Shown in pieces: positions 38,545-48,645 of a DNA stretch of 64,000 nucleotides. Every line of letters begins with the position of its first letter. The stretch's first letter is position 1. The position numbers and the translations under genes were made by a program. The stretch spans positions 226,001 through 290,000 of the forward strand of contig NC_015516.1 of the NCBI RefSeq assembly GCF_000270185.1. The letters run 5' to 3'. The notes under the pieces are model-generated. The model ran no database searches. It worked only from the letters and a program-made list of their open reading frames with translations, and was not told the origin of the DNA. This stretch comes from Melissococcus plutonius ATCC 35311 (GTDB lineage Bacteria; Bacillota; Bacilli; Lactobacillales; Enterococcaceae).

Positions 38545-38582
38545 AAAAAAGCTGAGCGTTCTTTACACGTTCAGCTTTTGCT
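38545..38582. terminator. Bidirectional terminator between thiN and rpmB
   Basis: AAAAGCTGAGCGT pairs with ACGTTCAGCTTTT (one G-U) with A and T tracts on both sides. It serves convergent thiN and rpmB. Confidence 0.88.
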
Positions 38583-38597
38583 CATTTGTCTATATGG

Positions 38598-38786
38598 TTA
38601 AACACGCTCGATTTTTCCAGATTTCAAAGCACGAGTTGAAACCCAAACTTTTTTAGGTTTGCCGTCTACTAATACACGAACTTTTTGTAAGTTGGGTTTA
38701 ACAGTACGTTTAGTAGCATTCATTGCATGAGAACGATTATTTCCACTTCTTGTCTTACGACCAGTGAAGTAACATACCTTTGCCAT
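38598..38786 (-). CDS. rpmB: Ribosomal protein L28
   Basis: A 62-residue 50S protein. It begins [27 protein letters not shown] and ends GKIERV, as in bacilli. Only one Cys (Cys5) is present, so this is the zinc-free form. The SD AGGAGG lies about 9 nt before the ATG on the minus strand. It is monocistronic and divergent from the Asp23-like gene, the usual arrangement in Firmicutes. Confidence 0.96.
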   Translation of the reverse strand: MAKVCYFTGRKTRSGNNRSHAMNATKRTVKPNLQKVRVLVDGKPKKVWVSTRALKSGKIERV

Positions 38787-39154
38787 TAATAAATTCCTCC
38801 TTTGCTTTGATCTTGGAGCGATAATATTCTGCTCATACTAATTTAATGTATCATAGTGATCAAAGTATTGCAAGAAGATTTTAAATTCTACCTAGCTTTT
38901 TTACAATCTCTTTCCAGTTTTTAAACGTAACTTGTTTAAAGAAAGTTCAAATAATTAGAATTATTTTTGGTAAATATTTTATAAAGCACATTGACATTTT
39001 CCATTGGTCAAGGTAAATTAAAAACTTATAAATAAATAAAATGAAAGCTAGTCCACTTATTATCTAATGAACTTTTCTTTCCATTAAGGAACAGCTATGT
39101 TAGAATATAAAGAAGAAAATCGGGGAAATATACCCTTTTAAGGAGGCTTTCTAA
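38787..39154 (+). promoter_or_regulatory. Divergent control region of rpmB and the Asp23-like gene
   Basis: For the plus strand, TTTCCA (39078-39083)-17-TAGAAT (39101-39106), with a TG extension before the -10, is the best promoter. A further TTGACA (38991)-17-TAAATT (39014) lies upstream. The SD AAGGAGG precedes 39155. No gene lies here. Confidence 0.55.
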
Positions 39155-39517
39155 ATGGCTGTAAAAATTAAGACCCCTTCAGGTATGATTGAAATCACTA
39201 ATGATGTTATTGCAACGGTAGTTGGTGGTGCAGCTACCGATATTTATGGAATAGTCGGTATGGCAAGCAAAAATCAAATTAAAGATAATTTAAATGGTAT
39301 TTTACGCCGAGAGAATTATTCTAAAGGCGTTATTGTTCGGCAAAAAGAAAACGGCGTAGCTGTAGATGTTTATACAATTATTAGTTATGGAACAAAAATT
39401 TCTGAGGTTTCTCGTAATGTTCAAGAGAAAGTAAAATATAACCTTGAAGCGTTACTAGGTGTAACAGCTAATTCAGTTAATGTATTTGTTCAAGGTGTAC
39501 GTGTATTGCCTGATTAG
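39155..39517 (+). CDS. Asp23/Gls24-family protein (YloU-like)
   Basis: A 120-residue cytosolic protein of the Asp23/Gls24 (DUF322) family. It has the conserved motif VVGGAATDIYGIVGMASK near residues 22-39 and a C-terminal NVFVQGVRV. It sits directly before fakA, as in bacilli. Family members are linked to cell-envelope stress and fatty-acid kinase function, but the molecular role is unclear. Confidence 0.9.
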   Translation: MAVKIKTPSGMIEITNDVIATVVGGAATDIYGIVGMASKNQIKDNLNGILRRENYSKGVIVRQKENGVAVDVYTIISYGTKISEVSRNVQEKVKYNLEALLGVTANSVNVFVQGVRVLPD

Positions 39518-39570
39518 AAGAGCAATTGTTCCATTAAACGATGGGCAATGAATCTAAAGGAGGATTTTAG

Positions 39571-41253
39571 GTGAATGTAACAGAAATTAATGCCAGTAAG
39601 TTTCGGGAGATGGTCAAGGCTGGTGCAAGCCGGTTAAATATGAATGCAGAATACGTGAATTCATTGAATGTTTTTCCCGTTCCAGATGGAGATACAGGAA
39701 CGAATATGAATTTGTCAATGACTAGTGGTTCTAAAGCTGTCACCGACTCATATTCAGAGAATGTAGGCGAATTGGCAGGTATTTTATCTAAAGGACTATT
39801 GATGGGTGCCCGTGGTAATTCAGGCGTTATTCTGTCACAATTATTTAGGGGATTTTCCAACCAAATTTCTGATAAAAAAATATTGCAGGCGGATGAATTG
39901 GCCGCTGCCTTTATACATGGTGTTGAAACAGCCTATAAAGCTGTAATGAAACCAGTTGAGGGAACGATCTTGACTGTTGCTCGTGAGGCCGCTCGTTTTG
40001 GTGAGCGTAAGGCAAAGGAAAGTAACGATTGTATTGAAATAATGGATGCTATCGTTCAGGGAGCTAGGCGTGCTTTAACAAAGACACCAGACCTTTTACC
40101 AGTTTTAAAAGAAGTTGGTGTTGTAGATAGTGGAGGTCAGGGACTTCTTTTTATCTATGAAGGATTTCTTGAATCGCTATCTGGAACATATCTGGATAAA
40201 GGAACTTATGAACCAACAACTACTGAAATGGATGAAATGGTCAATGCAGAACATCATCGCAGTATTCAAAGTCAATTAGCTACAGAGGACATTCAATATG
40301 GCTATTGTACAGAAATCATGGTTCAAATTGGTGAAGGTCCCACTGTTGATAGTAAATTTGAGTATGACATATTTAGAAATTATCTAAATAAATTAGGGGA
40401 TTCTTTGCTTGTTATTAATGATGATGAAATCATTAAAGTTCATGTACACACAGAACATCCTGGTGAAGTTTTGAATTATGGACAAAAGTTTGGTTCATTA
40501 ATTAAGATTAAAGTAGATAATATGCGTTTACAACATGAAACAATTTTGGAACATGATACTAAAATTGCGCAATCACCTATTGCTAAAAGTGCTGCTGTTC
40601 CTTTAGGAGTAATTGCTATTGCGGCTGGTGAAGGTTTACAACAATTATTCAAAAGTTTGGGAGCAAGTTATGTAATCAGTGGTGGTCAAACAATGAATCC
40701 GAGTACTGAGGATATCTTGAGTGCCATTAATCAGGTAAATGCTGAGCAAATTATCATCTTACCTAACAACAAAAACATTTTTATGGCAGCAAATCAAGCT
40801 GTAGAAGTTGCTTCAATTCCTGTTTCGGTTATTCCTTCGCAAACTATTTCTGAAGGGTTAACTGCCATGCTTGGTTTTAATGAACGTCAAACATTGGATG
40901 AAAACAAAGAGACAATGACCGATATGTTGGATGATGTAACAAGTGGGCAAATTACGACTGCTACCCGAGATACAACGGTAGATGATGTGACAATCAAAAC
41001 AGACGATTATTTAGGAATGATCAACGGTAAGATTGTTATTTCTAAAAAAGACCGATTTGATGTTTTGCTTGAAACACTGAGAAAGATGATTCATGATAAT
41101 ATAGAGATTGTTACGATTATTGTGGGTGAGAAAGGAACAATGAAGGAAGCAGAGAAACTCAAGGAAATTTTAAATAAGGAATATTCCAAGGTAGAAATTG
41201 AACTACAAGATGGAGGACAACCTGTGTATCCTTATTTGTTTTCTGCTGAATAA
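39571..41253 (+). CDS. fakA: Fatty acid kinase catalytic subunit FakA (YloV/Dak2 type)
   Basis: Phosphorylates exogenous fatty acids bound to FakB so that PlsX/PlsY can use them. 560 residues. The N-terminal DhaL-like kinase domain has the Mg-binding PVPDGDTGTNMNLSM (about 32-46) and GARGNSGVILSQ. A middle domain and a C-terminal EDD/DegV-like domain follow. GTG start after AAGGAGG. No fakB is in this window. Its place upstream of recG, plsX and acpP matches its lipid role. Confidence 0.9.
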   Translation: MNVTEINASKFREMVKAGASRLNMNAEYVNSLNVFPVPDGDTGTNMNLSMTSGSKAVTDSYSENVGELAGILSKGLLMGARGNSGVILSQLFRGFSNQISDKKILQADELAAAFIHGVETAYKAVMKPVEGTILTVAREAARFGERKAKESNDCIEIMDAIVQGARRALTKTPDLLPVLKEVGVVDSGGQGLLFIYEGFLESLSGTYLDKGTYEPTTTEMDEMVNAEHHRSIQSQLATEDIQYGYCTEIMVQIGEGPTVDSKFEYDIFRNYLNKLGDSLLVINDDEIIKVHVHTEHPGEVLNYGQKFGSLIKIKVDNMRLQHETILEHDTKIAQSPIAKSAAVPLGVIAIAAGEGLQQLFKSLGASYVISGGQTMNPSTEDILSAINQVNAEQIIILPNNKNIFMAANQAVEVASIPVSVIPSQTISEGLTAMLGFNERQTLDENKETMTDMLDDVTSGQITTATRDTTVDDVTIKTDDYLGMINGKIVISKKDRFDVLLETLRKMIHDNIEIVTIIVGEKGTMKEAEKLKEILNKEYSKVEIELQDGGQPVYPYLFSAE

Positions 41254-41274
41254 AAATGCAAACTAATTAAAAAT

Positions 41275-41318
41275 AAAGTTGAGACAAAGCCATTCGTTTT
41301 GACTCAACTTTTTTTGTA
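41275..41318 (+). terminator. Terminator after fakA
   Basis: AAAGTTGAG (41275-41283) pairs with CTCAACTTT (41303-41311), extended inward by TTTTG/CAAAG pairing, and is followed by T7. Typical rho-independent structure. Confidence 0.8.
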
Positions 41319-41363
41319 GATAGAGAAAAATCAATTCAATATTGAATAGAAGGGAGAACCCAA

Positions 41364-43403
41364 TTGGATTTATCAGATGTTATTACAAAAATTCCAAAGA
41401 TCGGCTCTAAACGAGCCGAAAATTTACAGGCTTTAGGTATCTATACGGTAGAAGATTTATTGACCTATTATCCTTTTCGTTATGAAGATATTCAAGAAAA
41501 AGAATTAGATGAAATCCAAGATCAAGAAAAAGTTACCCTGAAAGGCTTTGTTGTTTCTGAACCGATTGTTACTCATTATGGTTATAAGAAAAATCGATTG
41601 GTATTTAGAATTATGCAAGAACATGCAGTCATCAATGTTTCATTTTTTAACCAATCTTTCTTAAAGGAAAAAGTTCACCTATCCGAAGAAATTGCTATTT
41701 ATGGAAAATGGGATGCTAAACGAAAATCGTTGAATGGAATAAAAATTCTTGCTTCAAAAGATGGTAAAACTGAAGATTTTTCACCAATCTACCATGTAAA
41801 TAAAAAAATCCATCAAAGTACACTTGTTCAATTAATTCAGACTGCATTTGATCTATATGGTGAAGCAATTGAGGAAACATTACCAAATTATTTATTAAAA
41901 AAATATCATTTATTATCTAGAAAAGAAGCAATGTTTTCTATGCATTTTCCTAATTTACCCAGCGAAAATTATCAAGCAAAGCGACGAATTGTTTTTGAGG
42001 AATTTTTGATTTTTCAATTACAGATACAGGGATTAAAAAAGCAAGAAAAAGCTGAACAAAATGGTATTTCTATTCATTATGATATAAAGCGTTTAAAACA
42101 ATTTACAAAATCATTACCTTTTCAATTAACAGAGGCACAAAAAAAGGTAACAAATGAAATATGTAGAGATTTATTAAGTGCAAATCATATGCAACGTCTT
42201 TTACAAGGGGATGTGGGCAGTGGCAAAACAATTGTAGCAGCGATCGTTCTATATGCAGTAGTTACAGCTGGCTTCCAAGGTGCTTTAATGGTACCTACTG
42301 AGATTTTGGCACAACAGCATATGGAGAGTTTTCAGAAATTATATAATCCATTAGAAGTTCGTATAGCTTTATTAACAAGTTCAACGAAATTAAAAGAACG
42401 TAGAGAAATACTAGAGCAATTAAGAAATGGAGCTATTGATATTATTATAGGTACACATGCATTAATTCAAGAAGATGTCGTTTTTCATCAACTAGGACTT
42501 GTCATAACAGATGAACAACATCGATTTGGCGTAAACCAACGAAAAATTTTAAGAGAAAAAGGTATGAGACCAGATGTCTTGTTTATGACAGCAACACCGA
42601 TTCCAAGAACACTAGCTATTACTGCCTTTGGGGAAATGGATGTTTCAAGCATTGATGAAATGCCTGCTGGAAGACAACCTGTTGAAACTCGTTGGGTGCG
42701 TTCAACAAAATTGGACTCTGTATTAGAATGGGCAAAAAGAGAATTAGTAAATAATCACCAAACCTATGTTATCTGTCCCCTGATTGAAGAATCAGAAGCT
42801 CTAGATGCCAAAAATGCTTTAGAAATCTATGAGTACTTATCAAATTTTTTTAATGATGAATACAAGGTAGGATTGCTACATGGCAAAATGAAAAATACGC
42901 AAAAAGAAGAAATTATGCAAGAATTTAAAAATAATCAGCTCCAAATATTGGTTTCAACAACTGTAATTGAGGTCGGTGTCAATGTACCCAATGCAACACT
43001 TATGTTGATTATAGATGCAGATCGCTTTGGATTAGCACAACTTCATCAATTAAGAGGACGTGTAGGTCGTGGAACAGAAGCTGCTTATTGTATATTGATA
43101 GCTGATCCAAAAAATGAATTGGGGACCGAACGAATGAAAATTATGACAGAAACAACAAATGGTTTTGAATTAAGCGAAAAAGATCTAACTTTAAGAGGAT
43201 CTGGAGAAGTATTTGGTGATCGTCAGTCCGGTGTTCCTCAATTTATTGTAGGTGATATTGTTAATGATTTCAATATTCTAGAAATTGCTCAACAAGAAGC
43301 TGCCCAAATTTGGCATCAAAAATCATGGTGGTGTTCAGTGGAATTTAAAAATCTTGCTAGCAAGGTTAATGTTGTAGGCCGAGATGATCAATTCTTTGAT
43401 TAA
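41364..43403 (+). CDS. recG: ATP-dependent DNA helicase RecG
   Basis: Branch migration and fork regression helicase. The 679 residues have an N-terminal wedge/OB domain, Walker A GDVGSGKT, the DEQH box ITDEQHRFG, and motif VI QLRGRVGRG. The TTG start gives MDLSDVITKI, consistent with relatives, about 8-10 nt after GGGAGA. The last 20 residues (from WWCSVEF on) look less conserved. It lies between fakA and plsX, a standard Firmicutes order. Confidence 0.95.
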   Translation: MDLSDVITKIPKIGSKRAENLQALGIYTVEDLLTYYPFRYEDIQEKELDEIQDQEKVTLKGFVVSEPIVTHYGYKKNRLVFRIMQEHAVINVSFFNQSFLKEKVHLSEEIAIYGKWDAKRKSLNGIKILASKDGKTEDFSPIYHVNKKIHQSTLVQLIQTAFDLYGEAIEETLPNYLLKKYHLLSRKEAMFSMHFPNLPSENYQAKRRIVFEEFLIFQLQIQGLKKQEKAEQNGISIHYDIKRLKQFTKSLPFQLTEAQKKVTNEICRDLLSANHMQRLLQGDVGSGKTIVAAIVLYAVVTAGFQGALMVPTEILAQQHMESFQKLYNPLEVRIALLTSSTKLKERREILEQLRNGAIDIIIGTHALIQEDVVFHQLGLVITDEQHRFGVNQRKILREKGMRPDVLFMTATPIPRTLAITAFGEMDVSSIDEMPAGRQPVETRWVRSTKLDSVLEWAKRELVNNHQTYVICPLIEESEALDAKNALEIYEYLSNFFNDEYKVGLLHGKMKNTQKEEIMQEFKNNQLQILVSTTVIEVGVNVPNATLMLIIDADRFGLAQLHQLRGRVGRGTEAAYCILIADPKNELGTERMKIMTETTNGFELSEKDLTLRGSGEVFGDRQSGVPQFIVGDIVNDFNILEIAQQEAAQIWHQKSWWCSVEFKNLASKVNVVGRDDQFFD

Positions 43404-43512
43404 ACAATACAGTACATTATAAAATAAGTGAAGTATCAAAATTAAGTAAGAAAATGGGTTTTAAAAATAGGAAATTCTTACAGGCCGGCTCGCCCATCTA
43501 TTGAATTTATGA

Positions 43513-43518
43513 TATACT
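43513..43518 (+). promoter_or_regulatory. Extended -10 upstream of plsX
   Basis: TGA-TATACT just 30-40 bp upstream of plsX resembles an extended -10 element; there is no clear -35. A short GC-rich stretch (43482-43496) precedes it, which stands out in this AT-rich intergenic sequence. Confidence 0.4.
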
Positions 43519-43552
43519 GACAATGAAAAAAATGTAGGGAGGAAATGTTCTG

Positions 43553-44557
43553 ATGAAAATTGCAGTAGATGCAATGGGCGGAGATAATGCACCTAAAGCA
43601 ATTATTGAAGGTGTCATGTTAGCTAGGAAAGACTTTCCAGATATTGAATTTCAATTATACGGCCGTGAAACAGAAATAAAAAAATACATAACAGACGAAA
43701 CAAATATCAAGATTATCCATACAGATGAAAAAATTGCTAGTGATGACGAACCAGTCAAGGCAGTTCGTAGAAAAAAAACTGCTTCTATGGTATTAGCCGC
43801 ACAAGCAGTTAAAAATGGCGAAGCAGATGCAATTTTTTCAGCTGGGAATACAGGAGCATTGTTGGCAGCTGGTTTGTTTATTGTTGGACGTATAAAAAAT
43901 ATAGAACGACCTGGACTGATGTCTACACTACCAGTAATTGGAAAAAAAGATACTGGTTTTGATATGTTAGATTTAGGTGCTAATGCTGATAATCGACCTG
44001 AACACCTATTGCAATATGGTATCTTGGGTTCATTTTATGTAAAAAATGTACGTGGTGTAGAAAATCCACGAATTGGTTTACTAAATAATGGTACAGAGGA
44101 AACAAAAGGTAGTGAATTAACAAAAGCAGCATTTCATTTATTATCAAATGAAACGAGTCTTAATTTTATTGGAAATGTTGAAGCGAGAGATCTTCTAAAT
44201 GGTGTTGCTGATGTAGTTGTAACAGATGGCTTTACAGGCAATGCGGTATTAAAATCATTTGAAGGAACAGCTTTGAATTTAATGAGTCTATTTAAATCTT
44301 CCATTTTATCAGAAGGTATCAAAGGCAAGATGGGAGCAGTACTGCTTAAAAATGCTCTCGGTAGTATGAAGAATGAAATGGATTATTCTAAATATGGTGG
44401 TGCAGTATTGTTTGGATTAAAGGCACCTGTGATCAAAACACATGGAGCTACAGAAGCCAAAGCAGTTCGCTATACAATCCATCAGATACGTACAATGCTA
44501 CAAACAGATGTTGTTCCCCAACTTGTTTCTTATTTTGAGAATAAACCAGCTAGCTAA
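43553..44557 (+). CDS. plsX: Phosphate acyltransferase PlsX
   Basis: Makes acyl-phosphate from acyl-ACP, the acyl donor for PlsY in phospholipid synthesis. The 334 residues start with [14 protein letters not shown]. They contain [25 protein letters not shown] and [11 protein letters not shown], all family signatures. A peripheral membrane protein. SD GGGAGGAAA. acpP, which supplies its substrate carrier, follows after 130 bp. Confidence 0.96.
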   Translation: MKIAVDAMGGDNAPKAIIEGVMLARKDFPDIEFQLYGRETEIKKYITDETNIKIIHTDEKIASDDEPVKAVRRKKTASMVLAAQAVKNGEADAIFSAGNTGALLAAGLFIVGRIKNIERPGLMSTLPVIGKKDTGFDMLDLGANADNRPEHLLQYGILGSFYVKNVRGVENPRIGLLNNGTEETKGSELTKAAFHLLSNETSLNFIGNVEARDLLNGVADVVVTDGFTGNAVLKSFEGTALNLMSLFKSSILSEGIKGKMGAVLLKNALGSMKNEMDYSKYGGAVLFGLKAPVIKTHGATEAKAVRYTIHQIRTMLQTDVVPQLVSYFENKPAS

Positions 44558-44689
44558 TGAATTGACTTTAGTTATTGATTCGTTAAAATAAAAAAAGATA
44601 GACAAATAATTGATTTATCAGTAAAATATGAGAGTAGAATTTAGTTATGTCAGAAAGAAAAAGTTTTTACGCAGTGGAGGTGAATGAAG

Positions 44690-44932
44690 TTGACTCATGA
44701 GGAAGTATTTAAACAGATAGCGGAGATTATCTCAAATCACTTTAACATTGAATCAGATAAAGTAACTAATGAATTAAGTATAAAAGATGATTTAAATGCT
44801 GATTCAATTAGTGTTATGGAATTTGTTTTAGAATTGGAAGATGAATTTGGAATTGAGATTTCTGATGAAGATGCAGAAAAGATTGAAACAGTGAGCGCTG
44901 CGGTAGATTATATTGTAAATCATACAAAATAA
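44690..44932 (+). CDS. acpP: Acyl carrier protein
   Basis: Carries fatty-acyl chains on phosphopantetheine. The protein is 80 residues and acidic. The attachment serine is in LNADSISVMEF (Ser38-40 region, DS motif). I chose TTG at 44690, giving MTHEEVFKQIAEII, which matches enterococcal ACPs, 9 nt after GGAGG. ATG at 44684 is only 3 nt from the SD. A terminator follows. Confidence 0.93.
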   Translation: MTHEEVFKQIAEIISNHFNIESDKVTNELSIKDDLNADSISVMEFVLELEDEFGIEISDEDAEKIETVSAAVDYIVNHTK

Positions 44933-44956
44933 TTAATTAATTAAATAGATAAAAGG

Positions 44957-44995
44957 AAAGACAAAAGAATTTGCTTGCTCTTTGTCTTTTTTTGT
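44957..44995 (+). terminator. Terminator after acpP
   Basis: AAAGACAAAAGA pairs with TCTTTGTCTTT with a short bulge and is followed by a T-run. Confidence 0.82.
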
Positions 44996-45342
44996 TATAT
45001 TTACATGACTAAAATTATTTTATAGGTTAGTTTATAATAATAGGATATCTTTTTTTATCAAATACCTAGTTATATTTTAAATTCATAAATGCTTGTTTGT
45101 TGAAAAATATTCTATTTAAGCTAATTTATAGGGTTATTATTAAGCCACATATATTTTAAAAAAGTAATAAACTTTTTCTTATATTAAGATAAGTTGAAAT
45201 GTTGGAAATCAAGTGAAGCAGTCTTTTTAATTACTAAAAAATATTTTAAATAGGTAAAATTTAATTTTAAATAGTTAATTTGCATCAAAATCAATACATC
45301 TTCTTTTAATTTTAATAAATATGAATAGATATAAAATAATAT
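44996..45342. other. AT-rich gap before the lysine riboswitch
   Basis: About 350 bp with no open frame, repeat or signal that I can identify. The promoter for the riboswitch transcript begins at its right end. Confidence 0.5.
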
Positions 45343-45371
45343 TTGCTTTCTGAATTATTCTAAGTTATACT
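45343..45371 (+). promoter_or_regulatory. Promoter of the lysine-riboswitch transcript
   Basis: TTGCTT (45343-45348), a 17-bp spacer, then TATACT (45366-45371). It is placed about 35 bp upstream of the first conserved riboswitch base. Confidence 0.6.
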
Positions 45372-45404
45372 AAGTGGCAATTAAATAATTAAATAATACT
45401 TCAA

Positions 45405-45572
45405 ATTGAGGTAGAGGTTGCGATTTTTATTAAGCTTGTGGAGTGAGAGGACACAAAGAAGCAAGTCTAGGAAAAATCGCCGAAATAGATAATAGCCTCC
45501 CTATTGTCTATTGGGACATAAGTGAATAGCTTATGGACTGTCTTAGTAGAGATGCTAAGTTGCGCTATATAT
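45405..45572 (+). ncRNA. Lysine riboswitch (L box)
   Basis: Matches the L-box core closely. GAGGTAGAGGTTGC is at 45409-45422, and helix P2 forms between GCGATTTTT and AAAAATCGC. CGCCGAA (45479-45485) is followed by a P3 arm with ATAGATAATAG/CTATTGTCTAT. TTATGGACTGTC (45531-45542), a short TTAG/CTAA arm and TTGCGCTAT close the multihelix junction. Lysine binding normally favours the downstream terminator and turns the operon off. It controls the amino-acid ABC transporter that follows, marking it as a lysine importer. Confidence 0.93.
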
Positions 45573-45601
45573 TTGTTGAAGGATTTCATCTATTCAATAT
45601 C

Positions 45602-45636
45602 AGCAGCCTAACATCCGTTAGGCTGCTTTTTTGTTT
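45602..45636 (+). terminator. Riboswitch-controlled terminator
   Basis: AGCAGCCTAAC (45602-45612) pairs with GTTAGGCTGCT (45617-45627) with a 4-nt loop, followed by TTTTTG. It is the expression platform of the lysine riboswitch, located before the transporter gene. Confidence 0.92.
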
Positions 45637-45773
45637 AATACTGTAAGCGAATTTGTCGTTAATGATCATAACCATATATATTAATAATGATAAATACCTC
45701 TAATCTGTATGCTTACTTCAACAACAACTTATTGCATTTTATTGTAGAGAATAAAAGAAAGGAAAGAAAAGAC

Positions 45774-47396
45774 GTGAATAAGAAAAGATGGGCTTTTCAA
45801 TTGTTGATCGTTTTATTGTTTGGACTAATTTTTAGTCATGCAACAGCTGCTTCGGCAGAAAAAGCAACAGATGGAGAATTACGTGTCGGAATGGAGGCTG
45901 GTTATGCACCATTCAATTGGACACAAGGTACAGAAAAAAATGGTGCTGTAGCTATTGAAGGAGATAAGGAATATGCTGGTGGTTATGATGTTGAAATTGC
46001 AAAAATTGTTGCAAAAAAATTAAATAAAAAATTAGTCATTGTTAAAACGGAATGGGATGGATTACCACCTGCATTAACTTCAGGTAAAATTGATGCAATT
46101 ATTGCAGGAATGACACCAACAGCAAAGCGAAAAAAAGAAGTAGACTTTACGAATGTTTATTATAAATCTCAACTTGTTTTATTGGTTCGTAAAAATAGTC
46201 AATTTGCAAAAGCGGTTGAATTAAAAGATCTTGCAAAGGCTCGAATTACTGGACAACTCAATACATTTCACTATAACGTGATTGATCAAATTCCTCAGGT
46301 GAAAAAACAACCTGCGATGGATAATTTTCCAGCAATGCGTGTTGCCTTATCATCAGGAACCATTGATGGGTATGTAACTGAAAAACCAGAGGCGATTACT
46401 GCTGAACGTGTTAATCCTAATTTTAAAATGCTTGTATTTGATGAAAAACATGGTTTTAAAACAAATCCAGAAGATACAGCTATTTCTATTGGATTAAAAA
46501 AAGGCGATGAAAAATTAGCAACAATTAATAATATCTTGGCAGGTATTTCTCAAAAAGAACGTATGCAGATTATGAATAAGGCGATTAAAAATCAACCAGC
46601 GGCTAAAGAAAACACAAAAGACAACCAGGTAGGTAATAATCATGTAATTATTAATATTTTAAAACAATATGGCTCGATGTTTGCACGTGGTGCCGGTATG
46701 ACACTTTTCTTAGCTTTAATTGGAACCATAATTGGAACAACAATTGGTTTATTGATTGGAATGTTTCGTACAATGAATGAACCAGAAGCACCAATCAAAC
46801 GAGGATTTGTTAAGTGTGTCAATGCTTTATTATTTGCTTATATAGAAATCTTCCGCGGGACACCAATGATTGTTCAAGCTGCAGTTATCTATTATGGTTC
46901 TGCACAAGCATTTGGTATAGATGTAAACAGAACGTTAGCAGCCCTTGTCATCGTCTCTGTTAATACAGGTGCCTATATGTCAGAAATTGTTCGTGGAGGT
47001 ATTTTTGCCATTGACTCAGGACAATTTGAAGCAGCTCAAGCCATTGGTATGACACATGGTCAAACCATGTGTAAAGTGATTCTACCACAAGTGATTCGTA
47101 ATATTATGCCAGCTACTGGTAATGAGTTCGTCATTAATATCAAAGATACATCAGTACTAAGTATTATTTCAGTTTCAGAGTTGTTTTTCCAAGGAAAGTC
47201 TGCTGCTGGTGCGACTTACCAATTTTTCCCTACTTATTTCATTATTTGTGTCATCTACTTTATTATGACTTTTATTGTTACACGTATTTTACGTTTGGTT
47301 GAAAAACATATGGATGGTCCTAAAAACTATACACCTTATGCCGATCAAATACAGATACAACAGTCAAATGGAGAGGAAGATAAAATCAATGAGTGA
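45774..47396 (+). CDS. Amino-acid ABC transporter, fused binding protein and permease (probably lysine)
   Basis: A 540-residue fusion. It has a signal peptide (about 1-27, cleaved after ATAASA), a periplasmic-type SBP_bac_3 binding domain (about 30-280), then a His/Glu/Gln/Arg-type permease domain with membrane segments from about 310. The permease has the EAA-like loop [21 protein letters not shown]. By sequence alone it would be called glutamine or polar amino acid transport; the upstream lysine riboswitch argues for lysine. The GTG start lies after AAAGGAAAG, and the longer ATG frame from 45687 has no SD. Overlaps the ATPase gene by 8 nt. Confidence 0.9.
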   Translation: MNKKRWAFQLLIVLLFGLIFSHATAASAEKATDGELRVGMEAGYAPFNWTQGTEKNGAVAIEGDKEYAGGYDVEIAKIVAKKLNKKLVIVKTEWDGLPPALTSGKIDAIIAGMTPTAKRKKEVDFTNVYYKSQLVLLVRKNSQFAKAVELKDLAKARITGQLNTFHYNVIDQIPQVKKQPAMDNFPAMRVALSSGTIDGYVTEKPEAITAERVNPNFKMLVFDEKHGFKTNPEDTAISIGLKKGDEKLATINNILAGISQKERMQIMNKAIKNQPAAKENTKDNQVGNNHVIINILKQYGSMFARGAGMTLFLALIGTIIGTTIGLLIGMFRTMNEPEAPIKRGFVKCVNALLFAYIEIFRGTPMIVQAAVIYYGSAQAFGIDVNRTLAALVIVSVNTGAYMSEIVRGGIFAIDSGQFEAAQAIGMTHGQTMCKVILPQVIRNIMPATGNEFVINIKDTSVLSIISVSELFFQGKSAAGATYQFFPTYFIICVIYFIMTFIVTRILRLVEKHMDGPKNYTPYADQIQIQQSNGEEDKINE

Positions 47397-48132
47397 AATA
47401 ATAAAAATAGAACAGTTAAAAAAAAGTTTTGGTGAGAATGAAGTATTAAAAAATATTAATTTATTGATTAATAAAGGTGAAGTGGTCACTATTATTGGTT
47501 CTTCTGGTTCTGGCAAATCTACTTTATTACGTTGTATCAACCTATTAGAAAAACCAACAGCCGGAAAGATCTTTTATAAAAATGAGAATGTTTTAGACAA
47601 GCAATATAATTTGCCAAAGTATCGTACACACCTTGGAATGGTTTTTCAGCAATTTAATTTATTTAGTAATATGAATGTTTTGGAAAATTGTACAAGTGGT
47701 CAACTAACTGTTTTAAAACGTTCAAAAGAAGAGGCGAAACAAATCGCCTTAGAAAATTTAGAAAAAGTGGGTATGGCTCCTTTTGTTGATGCAAAACCTA
47801 CACAACTTTCTGGCGGGCAACAGCAACGTGTAGCTATTGCACGTGCACTTTCTATGAATCCTGATGTTTTATTATTCGATGAGCCTACTTCAGCGCTTGA
47901 TCCAGAGATGGTAAATGAAGTATTAAAAACGATAAAAAGTTTAGCATGTACTGGGCTAACATTAATTATTGTAACTCATGAAATGGAATTTGCTAGAGAT
48001 GTTTCTGATCGTGTAATCTTTATGGATTCTGGTGTGATTGCCGAAGAAGGAACGCCAGAAATGATTTTTGGCCAACCAAAAGAGACGCGTACCAAAGAAT
48101 TCTTACACAGAATTTTACCTAAAGAAAACTAA
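47389..48132 (+). CDS. Amino-acid ABC transporter ATPase (probably lysine)
   Basis: A 247-residue GlnQ-type ATPase. Walker A is GSSGSGKST near residues 35-43, the Q-loop is FQQFNLF, the signature is LSGGQQQR, Walker B is [11 protein letters not shown] and the switch His is in VTHEM. The ATG lies 8 nt before the end of the fused permease gene, with GGAGAGGAAG upstream. It powers the lysine-riboswitch-controlled importer. No separate second permease is present, so the fused protein probably dimerises. Confidence 0.92.
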   Translation: MSEIIKIEQLKKSFGENEVLKNINLLINKGEVVTIIGSSGSGKSTLLRCINLLEKPTAGKIFYKNENVLDKQYNLPKYRTHLGMVFQQFNLFSNMNVLENCTSGQLTVLKRSKEEAKQIALENLEKVGMAPFVDAKPTQLSGGQQQRVAIARALSMNPDVLLFDEPTSALDPEMVNEVLKTIKSLACTGLTLIIVTHEMEFARDVSDRVIFMDSGVIAEEGTPEMIFGQPKETRTKEFLHRILPKEN

Positions 48133-48180
48133 AAATACAGAATCTCTCTAACCTCTTCACTTTGTTAGCTATCTTGCTTA

Positions 48181-48238
48181 AATAAACAGAAATACATAAA
48201 TAATCGGATTATCAATTATTTATGTATTTCTGTTTATT
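48181..48238 (+). terminator. Long perfect hairpin after the transporter operon
   Basis: The 24-bp arms 48181-48204 and 48215-48238 are exact inverted copies around a 10-nt loop. The right arm ends T-rich, giving strong termination about 50 bp after the ATPase gene. Confidence 0.85.
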
Positions 48239-48645
48239 CTTTTTCACAAGATGATTATTGAGATAAGATAAATTAATAAAATATTCATCAATATAAATGT
48301 TTTTAAAAGAAGCCATTCTATTAATTAAAGGATGGATCATTAAGGAAACATAGCTTCTGCGTAATTTATCTTAGATACAAAAATTTAATGAAGATAAATT
48401 ACTTTTTTAATTTAAGTTATTTTTCAATCAAGTGATAAATATCTGAAACAATTCAGTGTTATATTGGATAAAAATAGTCAATTGATCATAAGATTTTATT
48501 CAAAAAATTGCAGAATATCTGAATAAGTTGAGTGATTGAATAGATTACCTTTTCTTAGAATATGCTATAATTTAAACAAAATAAATGATTTTGGTTTTTG
48601 GTTAATGCTTAATAATCTATATAACTAGATAGACAGGAGAATGCA
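48239..48645 (+). promoter_or_regulatory. Leader of the acetyltransferase-niaR unit with attenuator-like structure
   Basis: No gene lies in this 400-bp region. It holds a terminator hairpin, GTAATTTATCTT (48361-48372)/AAGATAAATTAC (48391-48402) plus T6. AAGATAAATTA also occurs at 48265-48275 and could pair with the same left arm as an anti-terminator. Between them AGAAGC...GCTTCT (about 48308-48357) closes a 50-nt hairpin. I do not recognise a known riboswitch. SD AGGAGA precedes 48646. Confidence 0.45.

Noticed and set aside
44600..44690. FabT- or FapR-type operator before acpP
   Set aside because: Only a short imperfect TGATTTATCA palindrome is present; too weak to claim.
46640..46822. Open frames on the opposite strand of conserved genes such as fusA, mfd, ftsH and the lysine transporter
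   Set aside because: They are antisense shadows of well-identified genes and have no independent support.
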